Source of the DNA: Camillea tinctor
Lineage: Eukaryota > Ascomycota > Sordariomycetes > Xylariales > Xylariaceae
Assembly: GCA_022578605.1 (NCBI GenBank)
Contig: MU394199.1
Span: forward strand, 1 to 12,417
Direction of reading: 5' to 3'
Length of the DNA stretch: 12,417 bases
Shown here: positions 1 through 7,093 of the stretch, in pieces
Layout: each line of letters starts with the position of its first letter
Position numbering within the stretch: position 1 is the stretch's first letter
Program-made: the position numbers and the translations under genes
The notes under the pieces: generated by a model
What the model was told of the DNA's origin: nothing
What the model saw: the letters and a program-made list of their open reading frames with translations, nothing else
Database searches by the model: none

Positions 1-198
1 TATTTAAATATAACACTTAAAAAATATATAAAAAACTTTTAAAAAAAATAAGCTAACATGGCTTTTTTTTTAAATTTAAAATATAGTTATTAAATTAATA
101 ATTGCTATTATGCTAAATTAATTTTTAATTAATAATAAAAAAAAAGTAAAATATATAACTAACTTTAAAAAAAGTGCTTAATTTAGCTTTTTTTATTT
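1..198. other. RIP-mutated AT-rich DNA, unassigned
   Basis: This stretch is almost pure A/T and has stops in all frames. I could not match it to any element in the window. It is the flank beyond the 3' (tail) end of the minus-strand SINE copy that begins at 199. A GCTTTTTTT string at 186-194 recurs at 1113-1121 just past the other end of that SINE, a possible but weak remnant of its target-site duplication. Confidence 0.5.
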
Positions 199-412
199 AT
201 AATAATAATAATAATAATATATTTAACGTTTAATATAAAAGCTTATAATTAAACTATTTATTATAATATTTAATTATATTTTAAGCTTATATAAATTATA
301 AAATAGTTAAAGTAAAAAGCTTATATTTTTATATTTACGTGTTAAAAATTATATAAAAAATCTTTTGCGCTAATAGCGCTTTATTATAGTTAGCTTTTTT
401 TAAAGCTTTATT

Positions 413-900
413 AGTAAGGTTAGTTAATAATAATTACTTTATAAAAAGTTACTTTATAAAAAAGTGTTAGCAATAATAAAGTTAGCAATAAGTATGTAAG
501 TTAGCAACAGCTACCTTATTAAAAAAAAGTATTAATAATAGTAAGGTTAATTAATAACAGCTACTTTATTGGTTTTAAAAAGGTGTTAGCAATAAGAAGT
601 ATATAAGTTGGCGATAGCTACCTTATTAAAAAAAAGTATTAGTAATAATAAAGTTAGTTAATAATAGCTACTTTATTAATTTTAAAAAAGTATTAGTAAT
701 AAAAAGTATATAAATTAATAATAATACTTTATAAAAAGCTATTTTATAAAAAATTACTTTATAAAAAAAAAAATATTAGCAATAATAAAGTTATTAATAA
801 CAATTACTTTATTAATAAAGCTATTAATAATAAAAATTTTAATTATTGCTATTTTTATTTAATTAATGCTTTATTTATAGTGCTATTTTAAAATATTAAC
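413..900 (-). repeat. RIP-decayed tandem-repeat body of SINE copy 1
   Basis: Recurrent blocks of the type 'agttagcaa...agctaccttatta' occur about every 120-130 bases (for example around 480-530, 545-625 and 640-690). They are the reverse complement of the GGGTAGCTGTCG / CATCGCTAAC repeats in the GC-rich copy at 6485-6851, with C-to-T and G-to-A changes. The array does not encode a recognisable protein. Confidence 0.75.
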
Positions 901-1030
901 AAAGTAAATATATATGCTAACAATTAGCTAATAATAATATAAGTGCTTAATAAAAAGTTTTGCTAATAATACTTTTATTAACTATAAAATAGCTAATAAA
1001 AAGTATATGTACTTTAAAAAAAAATAATTA

Positions 1031-1112
1031 GTTAAACTATAATAAAATTTAAACTTATATATTAATATTTTACATTAATAAGCTAAGCGCTTAACTATTA
1101 CGCTATATAGCT
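1031..1112 (-). pseudogene. RIP-decayed tRNA-like SINE head
   Basis: This is the reverse-strand counterpart of the tRNA-like head at 5385-5466. The GCGCTTAA core of the D-arm complement is intact at 1086-1093. The central hairpin survives as an A/T-only stem around the same loop. The B-box complement has decayed: GGATTCGAACC in the intact copy corresponds to AAATTTAAACT-like sequence near 1045-1055. Pol III promoter function is therefore very unlikely. The head ends at 1112 with AGCT where the intact copy has GGCC. Confidence 0.8.
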
Positions 1113-1399
1113 GCTTTTTTTTGCTTAACTTTATTTATTTTTTTAAAGTTAAGCGTTATAACTTTAACGCTTTTTAATAAAAAATAAAAAATAAAAAAAA
1201 AGCTTTACTTTTTTACTTATATATAGTAATAGTAGTAGCAATTAACGCTAATATTAACTTTAACTTTAATTTTAATATTTAAAAATAAAATATAGTGCAA
1301 AATAAAAAAAATAAGCTTATAATAATAAAAAACAATAATTTATACTTTAAAAATAAAAAGCTTTTTATTAAGCTATTAATTAAATATGCTTAAAATAAT
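1113..1399 (+). other. Presumed LINE 5' region, nothing recognisable
   Basis: AT-rich and RIP-saturated, with many stops in all frames. It lies between the SINE copy on the left and the first readable ORF1 similarity on the right, so it is most simply LINE 5' UTR or the start of ORF1. I could not recognise a promoter or domain. Confidence 0.35.
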
Positions 1400-2554
1400 T
1401 TATATTTAGCCGATTTTTAAGTAGCATTAATTAATGCTATATTTTTAAATTATAGTAATGTAGTAAATATATAAAAAATAAAAATAAGTTAAGCTTTTTG
1501 CGTTAAAAACAAAAAAGCTAAAAAAAACATTATATGCAAAGCAATTAAAGCTAGTTTTTAGCTAAATAAAGCAATAAATTAAACATTTTATATAGTTTTA
1601 AAAGTGCTTAAAACTTTATAAATAAATTAAAGCTAAAAAGTAATAAACTTTTTTTTATATTAAAAAGTCGTTACATAAATTAATAAAAAATTAAAAATAG
1701 CTTATAAAACTAAACCAGTATTAAAAACTTTTATTTAAAGTTAAATTATTACTTTTAAATAATTAATAAAAGCAGGCTTTTACATTTTTAACTTTAAACT
1801 AACTTTTTTAATAAAAAAAAAAGCTAAAATTTCGCAGTACTAAAAGTGTTTAAACTTTTATAACCTTAAAAACTATAATTGTAACTTTTACTATTATAAC
1901 TATAAAAAAAAAAAACATAATAACTACTAATTTTTTACAAAATGCTTTAATTATAAAAAACTTTATATTTTTTTAATAATAGCCTACTTAACTAAGCTAA
2001 TTAAAAAAAATAAAGCTATTATTTAACATATAAAACAATAATTAGTATAAATTTGACTACTTAGCAAATAACAATACTAAGCTATAATAAAACTAACTAT
2101 TAATAATAATAAAAAAAAGAAGAAAAAAAATATTATTTTTAAAGCTTGCAACACAAGCTTAACCCCAAAAATAGAAATAAGGAAAGCAACTGCCCCTATC
2201 CTTGCTTTAAAAACAGCAAAACTAAAGCCAGCACTAACGTTAAACCTAAAACTTGCTCTTATAAAGAAACTAAAGAAAAAACATAACAATAACATAGCAA
2301 ACAACTCTTACTTAAAAAAAAAAAGCCTAAAAAATATAAAAAACCTAACCAAACCGAACTTTATAAATAAAAAGCAATAAAACTAAAACTTTAAAAAGTT
2401 TAAAACCTTACTTAGCTAAGTTGCATTTATAAAAAACGAAAAAATCTTTCTTTACAGCTAATATAAACAAGTTAAAAAAACTAATACTTTAAAAAAAGAG
2501 TACGAAAAAAACGAACTTAAAATAGCAACTAGCAGCATTTTAGTGCGCTTTTAA
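1400..2554 (+). pseudogene. LINE ORF1 (gag-like, zinc-knuckle) relic
   Basis: One frame stays readable through 1766-2552 with scattered TAA/TAG. At 1766-1795 it reads IKAGFYIFNF, like the conserved stretch before the zinc knuckles in fungal LINE ORF1. At 1835 it reads QY*KCLNFYN, where TAC at 1838 is probably a former TGC Cys codon and TGT at 1847 is an intact Cys codon. At 1940 it reads KCFNYKK, which resembles the last knuckle, followed by a basic helix-like stretch. From 2081 to 2380 the frame has no stops and gives a Lys/Ala/Thr/Leu-rich tail in which many Leu codons are TTA (probably former Ser TCA). ORF1 proteins of this class bind the element RNA. The start is not identifiable and the end near 2552 is a TAA that may or may not be original. 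Confidence 0.7.
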
Positions 2555-2900
2555 GCTTACCTCGCCTTAATATAACACTTATAAATATAGCTTTTTTTTA
2601 AAATAATAAAATTGTTATAATAATTATTAAGCTTTAGCTTAAATAATTATAAATAGTAATAATAAAGCTATAAAAATTTAATAGCTTAATTAAACGCTAA
2701 AAAAAGTAGTTATACTTTTTATAAATAAACGTTTAAAAAGGATTATAAACTTATAATATAGCATTAAAAGCAGTAAATAATGCTTAAATAAACATAATAC
2801 TTATTTAAAAACTTTAGGTTAATACTTAAAAAAATAAAAAAATAATTAAAACCTACTTAAAATATAATACTTTTTTTTTTATTAAAAACTAAAAAAAGCA
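2555..2900 (+). other. ORF1-ORF2 junction or ORF2 N-terminus, unreadable
   Basis: RIP-saturated AT-rich sequence between the end of the ORF1 frame and the first endonuclease similarity. By position it should hold the ORF2 start and the first endonuclease strands, but stops are frequent in all three plus-strand frames and I recognise no motif. Confidence 0.35.
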
Positions 2901-5384
2901 AAAGCCTAAAATCTTTATATACATATATAAAAAACCACACTTTTTAACATTTTAATTAAAACCGTTTATAACATTAAATATATGCATAATGAAAATAAAT
3001 AATATTATAGTTTATAATATATATATAAACGAAAAGTTCCCGCAAAACTTTTTTTTAAAACTAAAAAATTAAAAACTTAAACTAAAAAAAATATATAAAA
3101 GTAACTTTAATGTAATTTACTAATTATAGCAACTTAAACATAAAAAAAAACATAATAAACTTAAATAATAAGTTGCAAATTAAGCCATAAACTATAAACT
3201 TAAAATATTAAACTTAAGTAATTTTACTTATTAAATAAAAAATATTATAAACTTAATACTATTTAATATTTTTAATAATACTGCATAAATAAATTAAAAA
3301 ATATATATTAAGTTAAATTATTACACACTAAACTATTAAGTATTAATAAGCATTTTAAAAACTATATTATTAAAATACTTTAACTTTATAAAAAACGCTT
3401 TTTTAAAATATTTCTAATTATTAATACTATATTAAATAATACTTTTTTTTTTTTTAAATACAGTAAAAAAAACTAAAAAACTAATAAACTTTTTTTTTAA
3501 TACCTTTAACAAAGTTAAAAAAGCATTAAGCAAGTTTAAATATAATAAAAAGCGCAACGCTATTTAATAAAATAAAAAATGCGTAAAGTATATTAAAGCT
3601 TTATATAAAGCAATAAAAAAATATTTACTTAAAAAAGTAATATAAAAACTAATAGTTACTTAATATAAAGCTTTTAAAAAAGTTAAAAAAAAATATTAAA
3701 AAAAAAAAATTAATAAAATAAATAACGATAAAAATATTTTTAAAATTGTTAGTTAATATAAGCTTAAAAACAATTTTTATTTTTTTTTTTTTATATATAA
3801 TAGCTTAATAATTATAAACATTATAAGTAAAATATAACTACTTTAAAACAAAATACTTATATTAAAAGCAAACAAAAAAAACATTAATAACCTATAACAA
3901 CTACTTATTTTTACAAATATAAACCTTTTTATGCTAAAAAAAAAAAACTATAAAGAAATAAAGACATTATTTTATAAAACTAGCACGTTTTGCTAAATAA
4001 AGCAGAATTAACATATATTTACATAATTAACATTTTTTTAAAAAAAGATAAGCTTATAGCTTTTTTTTTATAAAAAGTATAATTAATTATAAACTTAACA
4101 GTAAAAATACTTTATAAAACATGCTTAAAATATAAGTATTACTTAATACACTTTTAAACAATTAAAGTAATAATGTTATTAAAAATAAAAAATAAAAATT
4201 TTATTATAATTAAGTTTTAAAAGTTAATATTATTTTTATTTTATTTAAAAAAAAATTTAAAACAGTTAATAGCTAAATGTATAGCAAACTTTACAATTAA
4301 AAAAAATATTATTTATTATTAATAATTTAAAGCTTTTTTTAAAAAAGTAACTGTTAACTTTATAACATACGTTATATATAATGTAAAAAAAGTGCTTAAT
4401 AAGAAAAAAAAAATATTATTTTTAACAATAAACGTATTTAAAGCATTTAACGCAATTTTTAAAAAAAGACTTATTTTGCGCTTATAAAAGTAAAAATAGC
4501 TAAATAATTTAATTAAATAAGTTAAATTTTACATAATAAATAAAAAAGTAATAATTTACATAAAAAATGTTATAATTACATTTACTTTACTTTTTTGCAA
4601 AATATTATAAAAGTTTTTAATTTTACTTATATTATTTATATTATATATTAAATTAATATTTAAAAAAAGCGCATTTAATATAAAGTTTAATTACGTAAAC
4701 GACATAGCTATTTTTAAAGTAAAAAAATTAATTTAAAAAACTATAAAATAATTAAAAAAAAACATTAAAGCTATTTTAAAATAAAAAAAGCATAATGCTT
4801 TTTTTTTTAACCTTGCTAAATGTAAACTTAAATATTTTTATAAAAAACACGACATAAAAGAAAAATCAATATAAATTAAGAACTTTATTATATATTTTTT
4901 AAAAAAAGCAATTAAGTAGCTTAAAATGTACTTTAACTTTAAGCTGCGTTTTAAAAATTATGTCGCAATTTAAAAAGCTAAAGCACTTTAAGTGGCCAAT
5001 TATATTAAGCATTTTAATAAAATAACTAAAAGCGCTTTATTAAATAAAATAATTAAAGCAATTAAAGTATGCATAATATTAATAGCAATATATATAGTAA
5101 AAATATAGTAGCTTAAATATTATTAATAAAATATTTTTAAAAGCAAAGTGGTATGTATTAATTATAAGGCTTAATTAGCTATTTTTAATAAACTTTTTAA
5201 AATAGCAGCTAAAATAATACTATTAATATAAAAAATAACTAATATATTAATACTTTATAAAAAATTAGGCATTTTACTTTTAAAAGTACTTTTTAAGTAA
5301 ATATATAATAAATACTTAATTTAATTTAAAGTATTAAACTTTTAATACTTTTTAGTAATAAAAGCAAACTTTAAAAGCAATTTT
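2901..5384 (+). pseudogene. LINE ORF2 relic: endonuclease plus reverse transcriptase
   Basis: Endonuclease: frame 1 reads INNIIVYNIY near 2992-3025 (like the VNVYN strand), SNFNV at 3100-3114 in place of GDFN, and NLILFNIFNNTA near 3254-3289 in place of the DLTFFN-type end motif; the metal-binding Asp codon is AAC. Reverse transcriptase: frame 0 has finger motifs (about 4170-4280), motif A INVFKAFNA at 4428-4454 with both Asp codons now AAC, motif C YVNDIAIF at 4692-4715 in place of YVDD, then KKHNAFFFNLAKCKLKYF (4785-4838) and the thumb VAIxKAKALKVANYIKHF (4962-5015), typical of fungal Tad1-like LINEs. The shift between the two domains indicates indels. The catalytic losses make it inactive. 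The SINE insertion at 5385 cuts the frame; a C-terminal RNase H, present in many Tad1 LINEs, was not recognised. Confidence 0.87.
5371..5383 (+). repeat. Target-site duplication of the SINE, left copy
   Basis: TTAAAAGCAATTT directly precedes the tRNA-like head and recurs at 7081-7093 directly after the CAT tail. One more T on the left of each copy (5370, 7080) makes 14 matching bases. It is part of the LINE ORF2 coding frame. Duplications of this size are typical of target-primed reverse transcription. Confidence 0.87.
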
Positions 5385-5466
5385 GGCCACATGGCGCAGT
5401 GGTTAAGCGCCTGGCAGACATTAGTGTAGAATACTAATGTAATGGGTTCGAATCCCATTGTGGTCC
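5385..5466 (+). tRNA. tRNA-like head of the SINE (aberrant anticodon arm)
   Basis: The acceptor stem is seven pairs (5385-5391 with 5459-5465, one G-T). The D-arm is GCGC/GCGC (5394-5397, 5407-5410) and the T-arm ATGGG/CCCAT with loop TTCGAAT (5442-5458). Between D- and T-arms there are 31 nt instead of about 23. They hold a 7-nt linker (CTGGCAG) and a perfect 8-bp stem (5418-5425 with 5433-5440) around the loop GTAGAAT. Read as an anticodon loop, that loop has U33, AGA at 34-36 and A37, formally Ser, but the geometry is not that of a normal tRNA-Ser, which has a long variable arm. Its position at the TSD boundary, and a RIPped copy in the same place in the other SINE, show that it is the SINE head. 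A tRNA caller may nevertheless report it. Confidence 0.7.
5392..5455 (+). promoter_or_regulatory. Internal Pol III promoter: A box and B box
   Basis: A box TGGCGCAGTGG is at 5392-5402 and B box GGTTCGAATCC at 5445-5455. Both match the eukaryotic tRNA-type Pol III consensus, with 42 bases between them. Both remain unmutated in this copy while flanking LINE DNA is RIP-saturated. They would start transcription near the first base of the SINE. Confidence 0.8.
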
Positions 5467-5469
5467 AAC
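5462..5469 (+). repeat. 8-bp target-site duplication of the hAT element, left copy
   Basis: GGTCCAAC here and at 6248-6255 flanks the hAT-type element perfectly. The duplicated bases include the 3' strand of the tRNA-like acceptor stem, so the head keeps a complete acceptor stem despite the insertion. Confidence 0.93.
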
Positions 5470-5487
5470 CAGGGTTGTGATAAAAAA

Positions 5488-5665
5488 CTTTAGTTTTTAG
5501 TTTTTTTTTAGTTACTAACTAATTTAGTTAGTTTTAACTACAAGACCCACTAACTACAGTAGTTTTAGTCAGCCTATTAACTAACTCATGTAGTTTTTAG
5601 TCAAAGTACTAACTAACTCATGTAGTTTTAATCAAGGCTTTAACTAACTACAAACTACATGAGTT
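5488..5665 (+). repeat. hAT element left subterminal repeat block
   Basis: This block of TAGTTTTTAG, AGTTACTAACTAA and ACTCATGTAGTTTTAGTCAAG motifs is repeated in the same orientation in the right arm at about 6031-6200. The two blocks share motif order. Motif arrays like this are typical binding sites for hAT transposases; that role is inferred. Confidence 0.65.
5494..5509 (+). terminator. Pol III-type T runs brought in by the hAT element
   Basis: T5 at 5494-5498 and T9 at 5501-5509 lie about 30-45 bases after the tRNA-like acceptor end. A T9 run is a strong Pol III terminator. Any transcript from the A/B boxes should stop here, leaving a ~110-125 nt RNA and excluding the SINE body. Confidence 0.6.
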
Positions 5666-5669
5666 AATC

Positions 5670-5766
5670 AAGTTAGTAACTACAAAAAAACTAAAAACTA
5701 CAAAAATAGCCCCATTTTTCTTAAAAATAATAGTTGAATACTATATTTAATATAATAAATTAAATT
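5670..5766 (+). repeat. Internal inverted repeat of the hAT element, left arm
   Basis: The segment pairs with 5961-6057. The outer ~60 bases (5670-5729 against 5998-6057) are nearly perfect, with about two mismatches; the inner part, running into the AT-rich core, is roughly 85% matched. RNA or single-stranded DNA could fold into a long hairpin. It may mark a second palindromic element nested within the hAT element, although I see no clear TSD around it. Confidence 0.75.
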
Positions 5767-5960
5767 TAAATTTTATATAACCTATTTTATAAAAAGTATT
5801 ATTTTATATTAAATATATAGTAAGTTATTTAATTTTTTAATTTAAGGTATATTAAAAATTATAATTATACATAAAAAACATTTAAATTTATTAACGTTAT
5901 AACTTTTTTAATTTAATTAATAAAATTATATTTTTTATAAAATAATTTATATAAAGCTTT

Positions 5961-6057
5961 AATTTAATTTATTAAATTAAATATAGTACTAAATTATTGT
6001 TTTTAAGAAAAATGAGGCTATTTTTGTAGTTTTTAGTTTTTTTGTAGTTACTAACTT
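5961..6057 (-). repeat. Internal inverted repeat of the hAT element, right arm
   Basis: Reverse-complement partner of 5670-5766. It contains AAGAAAAATGAGGCTATTTT where the left arm has the complement with GGGG in place of GAGG. The 5767-5960 spacer between the arms is nearly pure A/T with no coding potential. Confidence 0.75.
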
Positions 6058-6247
6058 AAACTAGTGTAGTTAGTCTTAGTCAGGCTACTAACTAACTACA
6101 GTAGTTTTAGTCAAGCTATTAACTAACTTATGTAGTTTTTAGTTATTATACTAACTAACTCATGTAGTTTTAGTCAAGCTATTAACTAACTCTAATTAGT
6201 GGGGCTAGTTAATTTAGTAACTAATTAGTAACTAAATCACAACCCTG

Positions 6248-6255
6248 GGTCCAAC
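6248..6255 (+). repeat. 8-bp target-site duplication of the hAT element, right copy
   Basis: GGTCCAAC, identical to 5462-5469. The SINE resumes here and runs on into TAACCATCCC. In the other SINE copy a single, RIP-altered version of this site is present at 1031-1038. Confidence 0.93.
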
Positions 6256-6265
6256 TAACCATCCC

Positions 6266-6290
6266 TTTTTCCAAGGCACACACACTTTTT
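6266..6290 (+). terminator. Two T5 runs just after the SINE head
   Basis: TTTTT at 6266-6270 and 6286-6290. Before the hAT insertion the first lay about 18 bases beyond the acceptor end, the usual place for a tRNA gene terminator. T5 is a weak to moderate Pol III terminator in fungi, so full-length SINE RNA would need read-through. Confidence 0.45.
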
Positions 6291-6367
6291 ATTGGCTGTT
6301 TATAGCCAATAAAAGCATTATCGGCGAAACTTTTCGCCGAGCACCCACATCATTGCCGGCTAATTGC
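6291..6367 (+). other. Three consecutive perfect hairpins in the SINE
   Basis: Stem 1 is ATTGGCT/AGCCAAT (6291-6297, 6304-6310). Stem 2 is CGGCGAA/TTCGCCG (6322-6328, 6333-6339). Stem 3 is a 7-bp stem of TGCCGGC with GCCGGCA that begins at about 6354 and closes across a 5-nt loop just after 6360. The RIPped copy keeps the same block in reverse at about 915-1000, with stems weakened but recognisable. The role is unknown: structured RNA domain, or a remnant of another small RNA gene. Confidence 0.75.
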
Positions 6368-6484
6368 CGGCATACACACTTCCCCCGCCAACATCCCAGA
6401 GTAGCACTGCAAATGGACCAAAAAGCATTAGCCAAATGGAAATGCCAGCGACCGAAACATCCACTGCCGATAGCCCCACTAACA

Positions 6485-6851
6485 GGGTAACTGTCGCCAA
6501 CAACCCCACCATCGCTAACACCCCCCTCCCCACAAGGTAGCCTCCTATAGGGTAGCTTCCTACAGGGTGCTGTTGCCAACCCACACACCCCCCTATCGCC
6601 AACACCTCTCTATCCAATAGGGTAGCTGTCGTCGACCCACACACCCATCGCTAACCCCATCATCGCTGACACCCCCCCACAGGGTAGCCCCCTATAAGGT
6701 GGCTGTCACCGACCAACCCCACCATCGCCAACACCTCCCTCCAATAGGGTAGCTGTCGTCGACCCACACACCCATCGCCAACCCCATCATCGCTGACACC
6801 CCCCTACAGGGTAGCCCTCTATAGGGTGGCTCTTTACAGGGTGCTGTCACC
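6485..6851 (+). repeat. GC-rich tandem repeat body of the SINE (~128 bp period)
   Basis: Two long units, 6595-6723 and 6724-6851, start with ATCGCCAACACCT and contain CCAATAGGGTAGCTGTCGTC (6614 and 6741, 127 apart), CATCATCGCTGACACC and an AGGGTGGCTGTCACCGAC-type end. Degenerate partial units precede them from about 6485. Internal short repeats of CAGGGTAGC / TATAGGGTAGC suggest the unit itself grew from a shorter motif. Reading frames through it are low-complexity and differ between units, so it is not coding. Confidence 0.85.
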
Positions 6852-6867
6852 GACTAACCAACCCCCG

Positions 6868-7080
6868 GCAAGGCCTTGGAGAAGGCTAGCCAACGGTAAG
6901 GCGCTAGCTACTAGCGCGGAGGATTTCCTATGTAAATTTTCAACACGCTGGTACGGGGGCATAAGCCCCTTACTCCAGCCGTCCCATAGTCTATACAGGC
7001 TCAGGGTGTAACTAGATATTATAGTAAATAGTTTAGCTATAAGCTCCCGCACTGGACGTTAAATATATCATCATCATCAT
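6868..7080 (+). repeat. SINE 3' region with CAT tail, shared with segment 8141-8410
   Basis: The segment starts GCAAGGCCTTGGAGAAGGC and contains a perfect GCGCTAG/CTAGCGC hairpin (6901-6917). It continues with the block TTTTCAACACG (6938-6948), a second hairpin (CTGG/CCAG and GGGGC/GCCCC, about 6948-6978), CCGTCCCATAGTCTATACAG, and the end motif CGTTAAATATAT followed by (CAT)n (7068-7080). Aligned pieces recur in RIPped form at 8141-8410 (same strand) and 199-410 (opposite strand). By analogy with LINE/SINE pairs it is probably the part recognised by the LINE reverse transcriptase. Confidence 0.85.
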
Positions 7081-7093
7081 TTAAAAGCAATTT
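7081..7093 (+). repeat. Target-site duplication of the SINE, right copy
   Basis: TTAAAAGCAATTT, identical to 5371-5383 and adjoining the last CAT of the tail. The LINE sequence should resume after it. Confidence 0.87.

Larger units (their letters stand above)
199..1112 (-). mobile_element. Full-length RIP-mutated tRNA-headed SINE (copy 1)
   Basis: Read on the minus strand, this 914 bp segment is a RIP-converted version of the GC-rich SINE at 5385-7080 without its hAT insertion (910 bp). The parts come in the same order: a tRNA-like head (1112 down to 1031), a T-rich spacer, three hairpin relics (about 1000-915), tandem-repeat body (about 900-413), 3' region with a GCGC...GCGC hairpin (367-379), and the AACGTTAAATATAT motif followed by a trinucleotide tail (220-199, CAT changed to TAT on the element strand). 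Differences are mainly C-to-T and G-to-A changes. The site that carries the hAT element in the other copy is empty here (1031-1038). The alignment is by eye, but it is collinear over the whole length, so I am confident of homology and less so of exact ends. Confidence 0.87.
5470..6247. mobile_element. Non-autonomous hAT-type MITE (778 bp)
   Basis: The ends are perfect 12-bp terminal inverted repeats, CAGGGTTGTGAT (5470-5481) and ATCACAACCCTG (6236-6247). They are flanked by an identical 8-bp TSD. A CAGGG-like terminus and an 8-bp duplication are the hallmarks of the hAT superfamily. Subterminal zones carry many copies of ACTAAC / GTAGTTTTAGTCAAG-like motifs, as expected for transposase-binding repeats. 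The centre (5767-5960) is AT-rich non-coding DNA. There is no transposase frame, so movement would need an autonomous partner elsewhere. Insertion separates the SINE head from its body. Retained CpA/TpG in the arms indicates little RIP. Confidence 0.9.
5385..7080 (+). mobile_element. Intact GC-rich tRNA-headed SINE (copy 2) with hAT insertion
   Basis: The unit begins exactly at the tRNA-like G1, ends in a (CAT)n tail, and is bounded by a 13-14 bp TSD. Removing the 778 bp hAT element and one 8 bp TSD leaves 910 bp, matching the 914 bp copy at 199-1112. Order: tRNA-like head (5385-5466), spacer with two T5 runs (6266-6270, 6286-6290), three hairpins (6291-6367), GC-rich repeat body (to about 6851), LINE-like 3' region (6868-7080). 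It is rich in CpG, CpA and TpG and so has escaped RIP, although its target LINE is saturated. It encodes no convincing protein; short open frames here are chance products of GC-rich repeats. It must depend on an enzyme supplied in trans. It is long for a SINE, so 'composite non-autonomous retroelement' is an alternative label. Confidence 0.85.

Noticed and set aside
413..900. A CRISPR-like or satellite array in the AT-rich repeats
   Set aside because: The periodicity is explained by the RIP-decayed tandem repeats of the SINE body, as shown by collinearity with 6485-6851.
199..1112. A clear target-site duplication for SINE copy 1
   Set aside because: GCTTTTTTT occurs on both sides (186-194, 1113-1121), but in such A/T-rich flanks a 9-base match with a T tract is too weak to claim.
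2077..2304. Minus-strand 75-codon ORF rich in Phe/Leu
   Set aside because: It is antisense to the stop-free LINE ORF1 frame; the Phe/Leu richness is the complement of Lys/Ala-rich coding sequence and A-tracts.
1..5384. Mitochondrial or plasmid origin because of extreme AT content
   Set aside because: The dinucleotide pattern and the stop-ridden LINE coding sequence fit RIP in nuclear DNA; no mitochondrial genes are present.
5385..5466. An ordinary functional host tRNA gene
   Set aside because: The anticodon region does not form a canonical arm, the unit sits exactly at a TSD boundary, and a decayed copy heads another SINE. I keep it only as a tRNA-like head.
6289..7052. Open frames on both strands in the GC-rich island (61-99 codons)
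   Set aside because: They overlap each other, cover tandem repeats and hairpins of the SINE, and have no domain or ribosomal context. GC-rich DNA lacks stops by chance.
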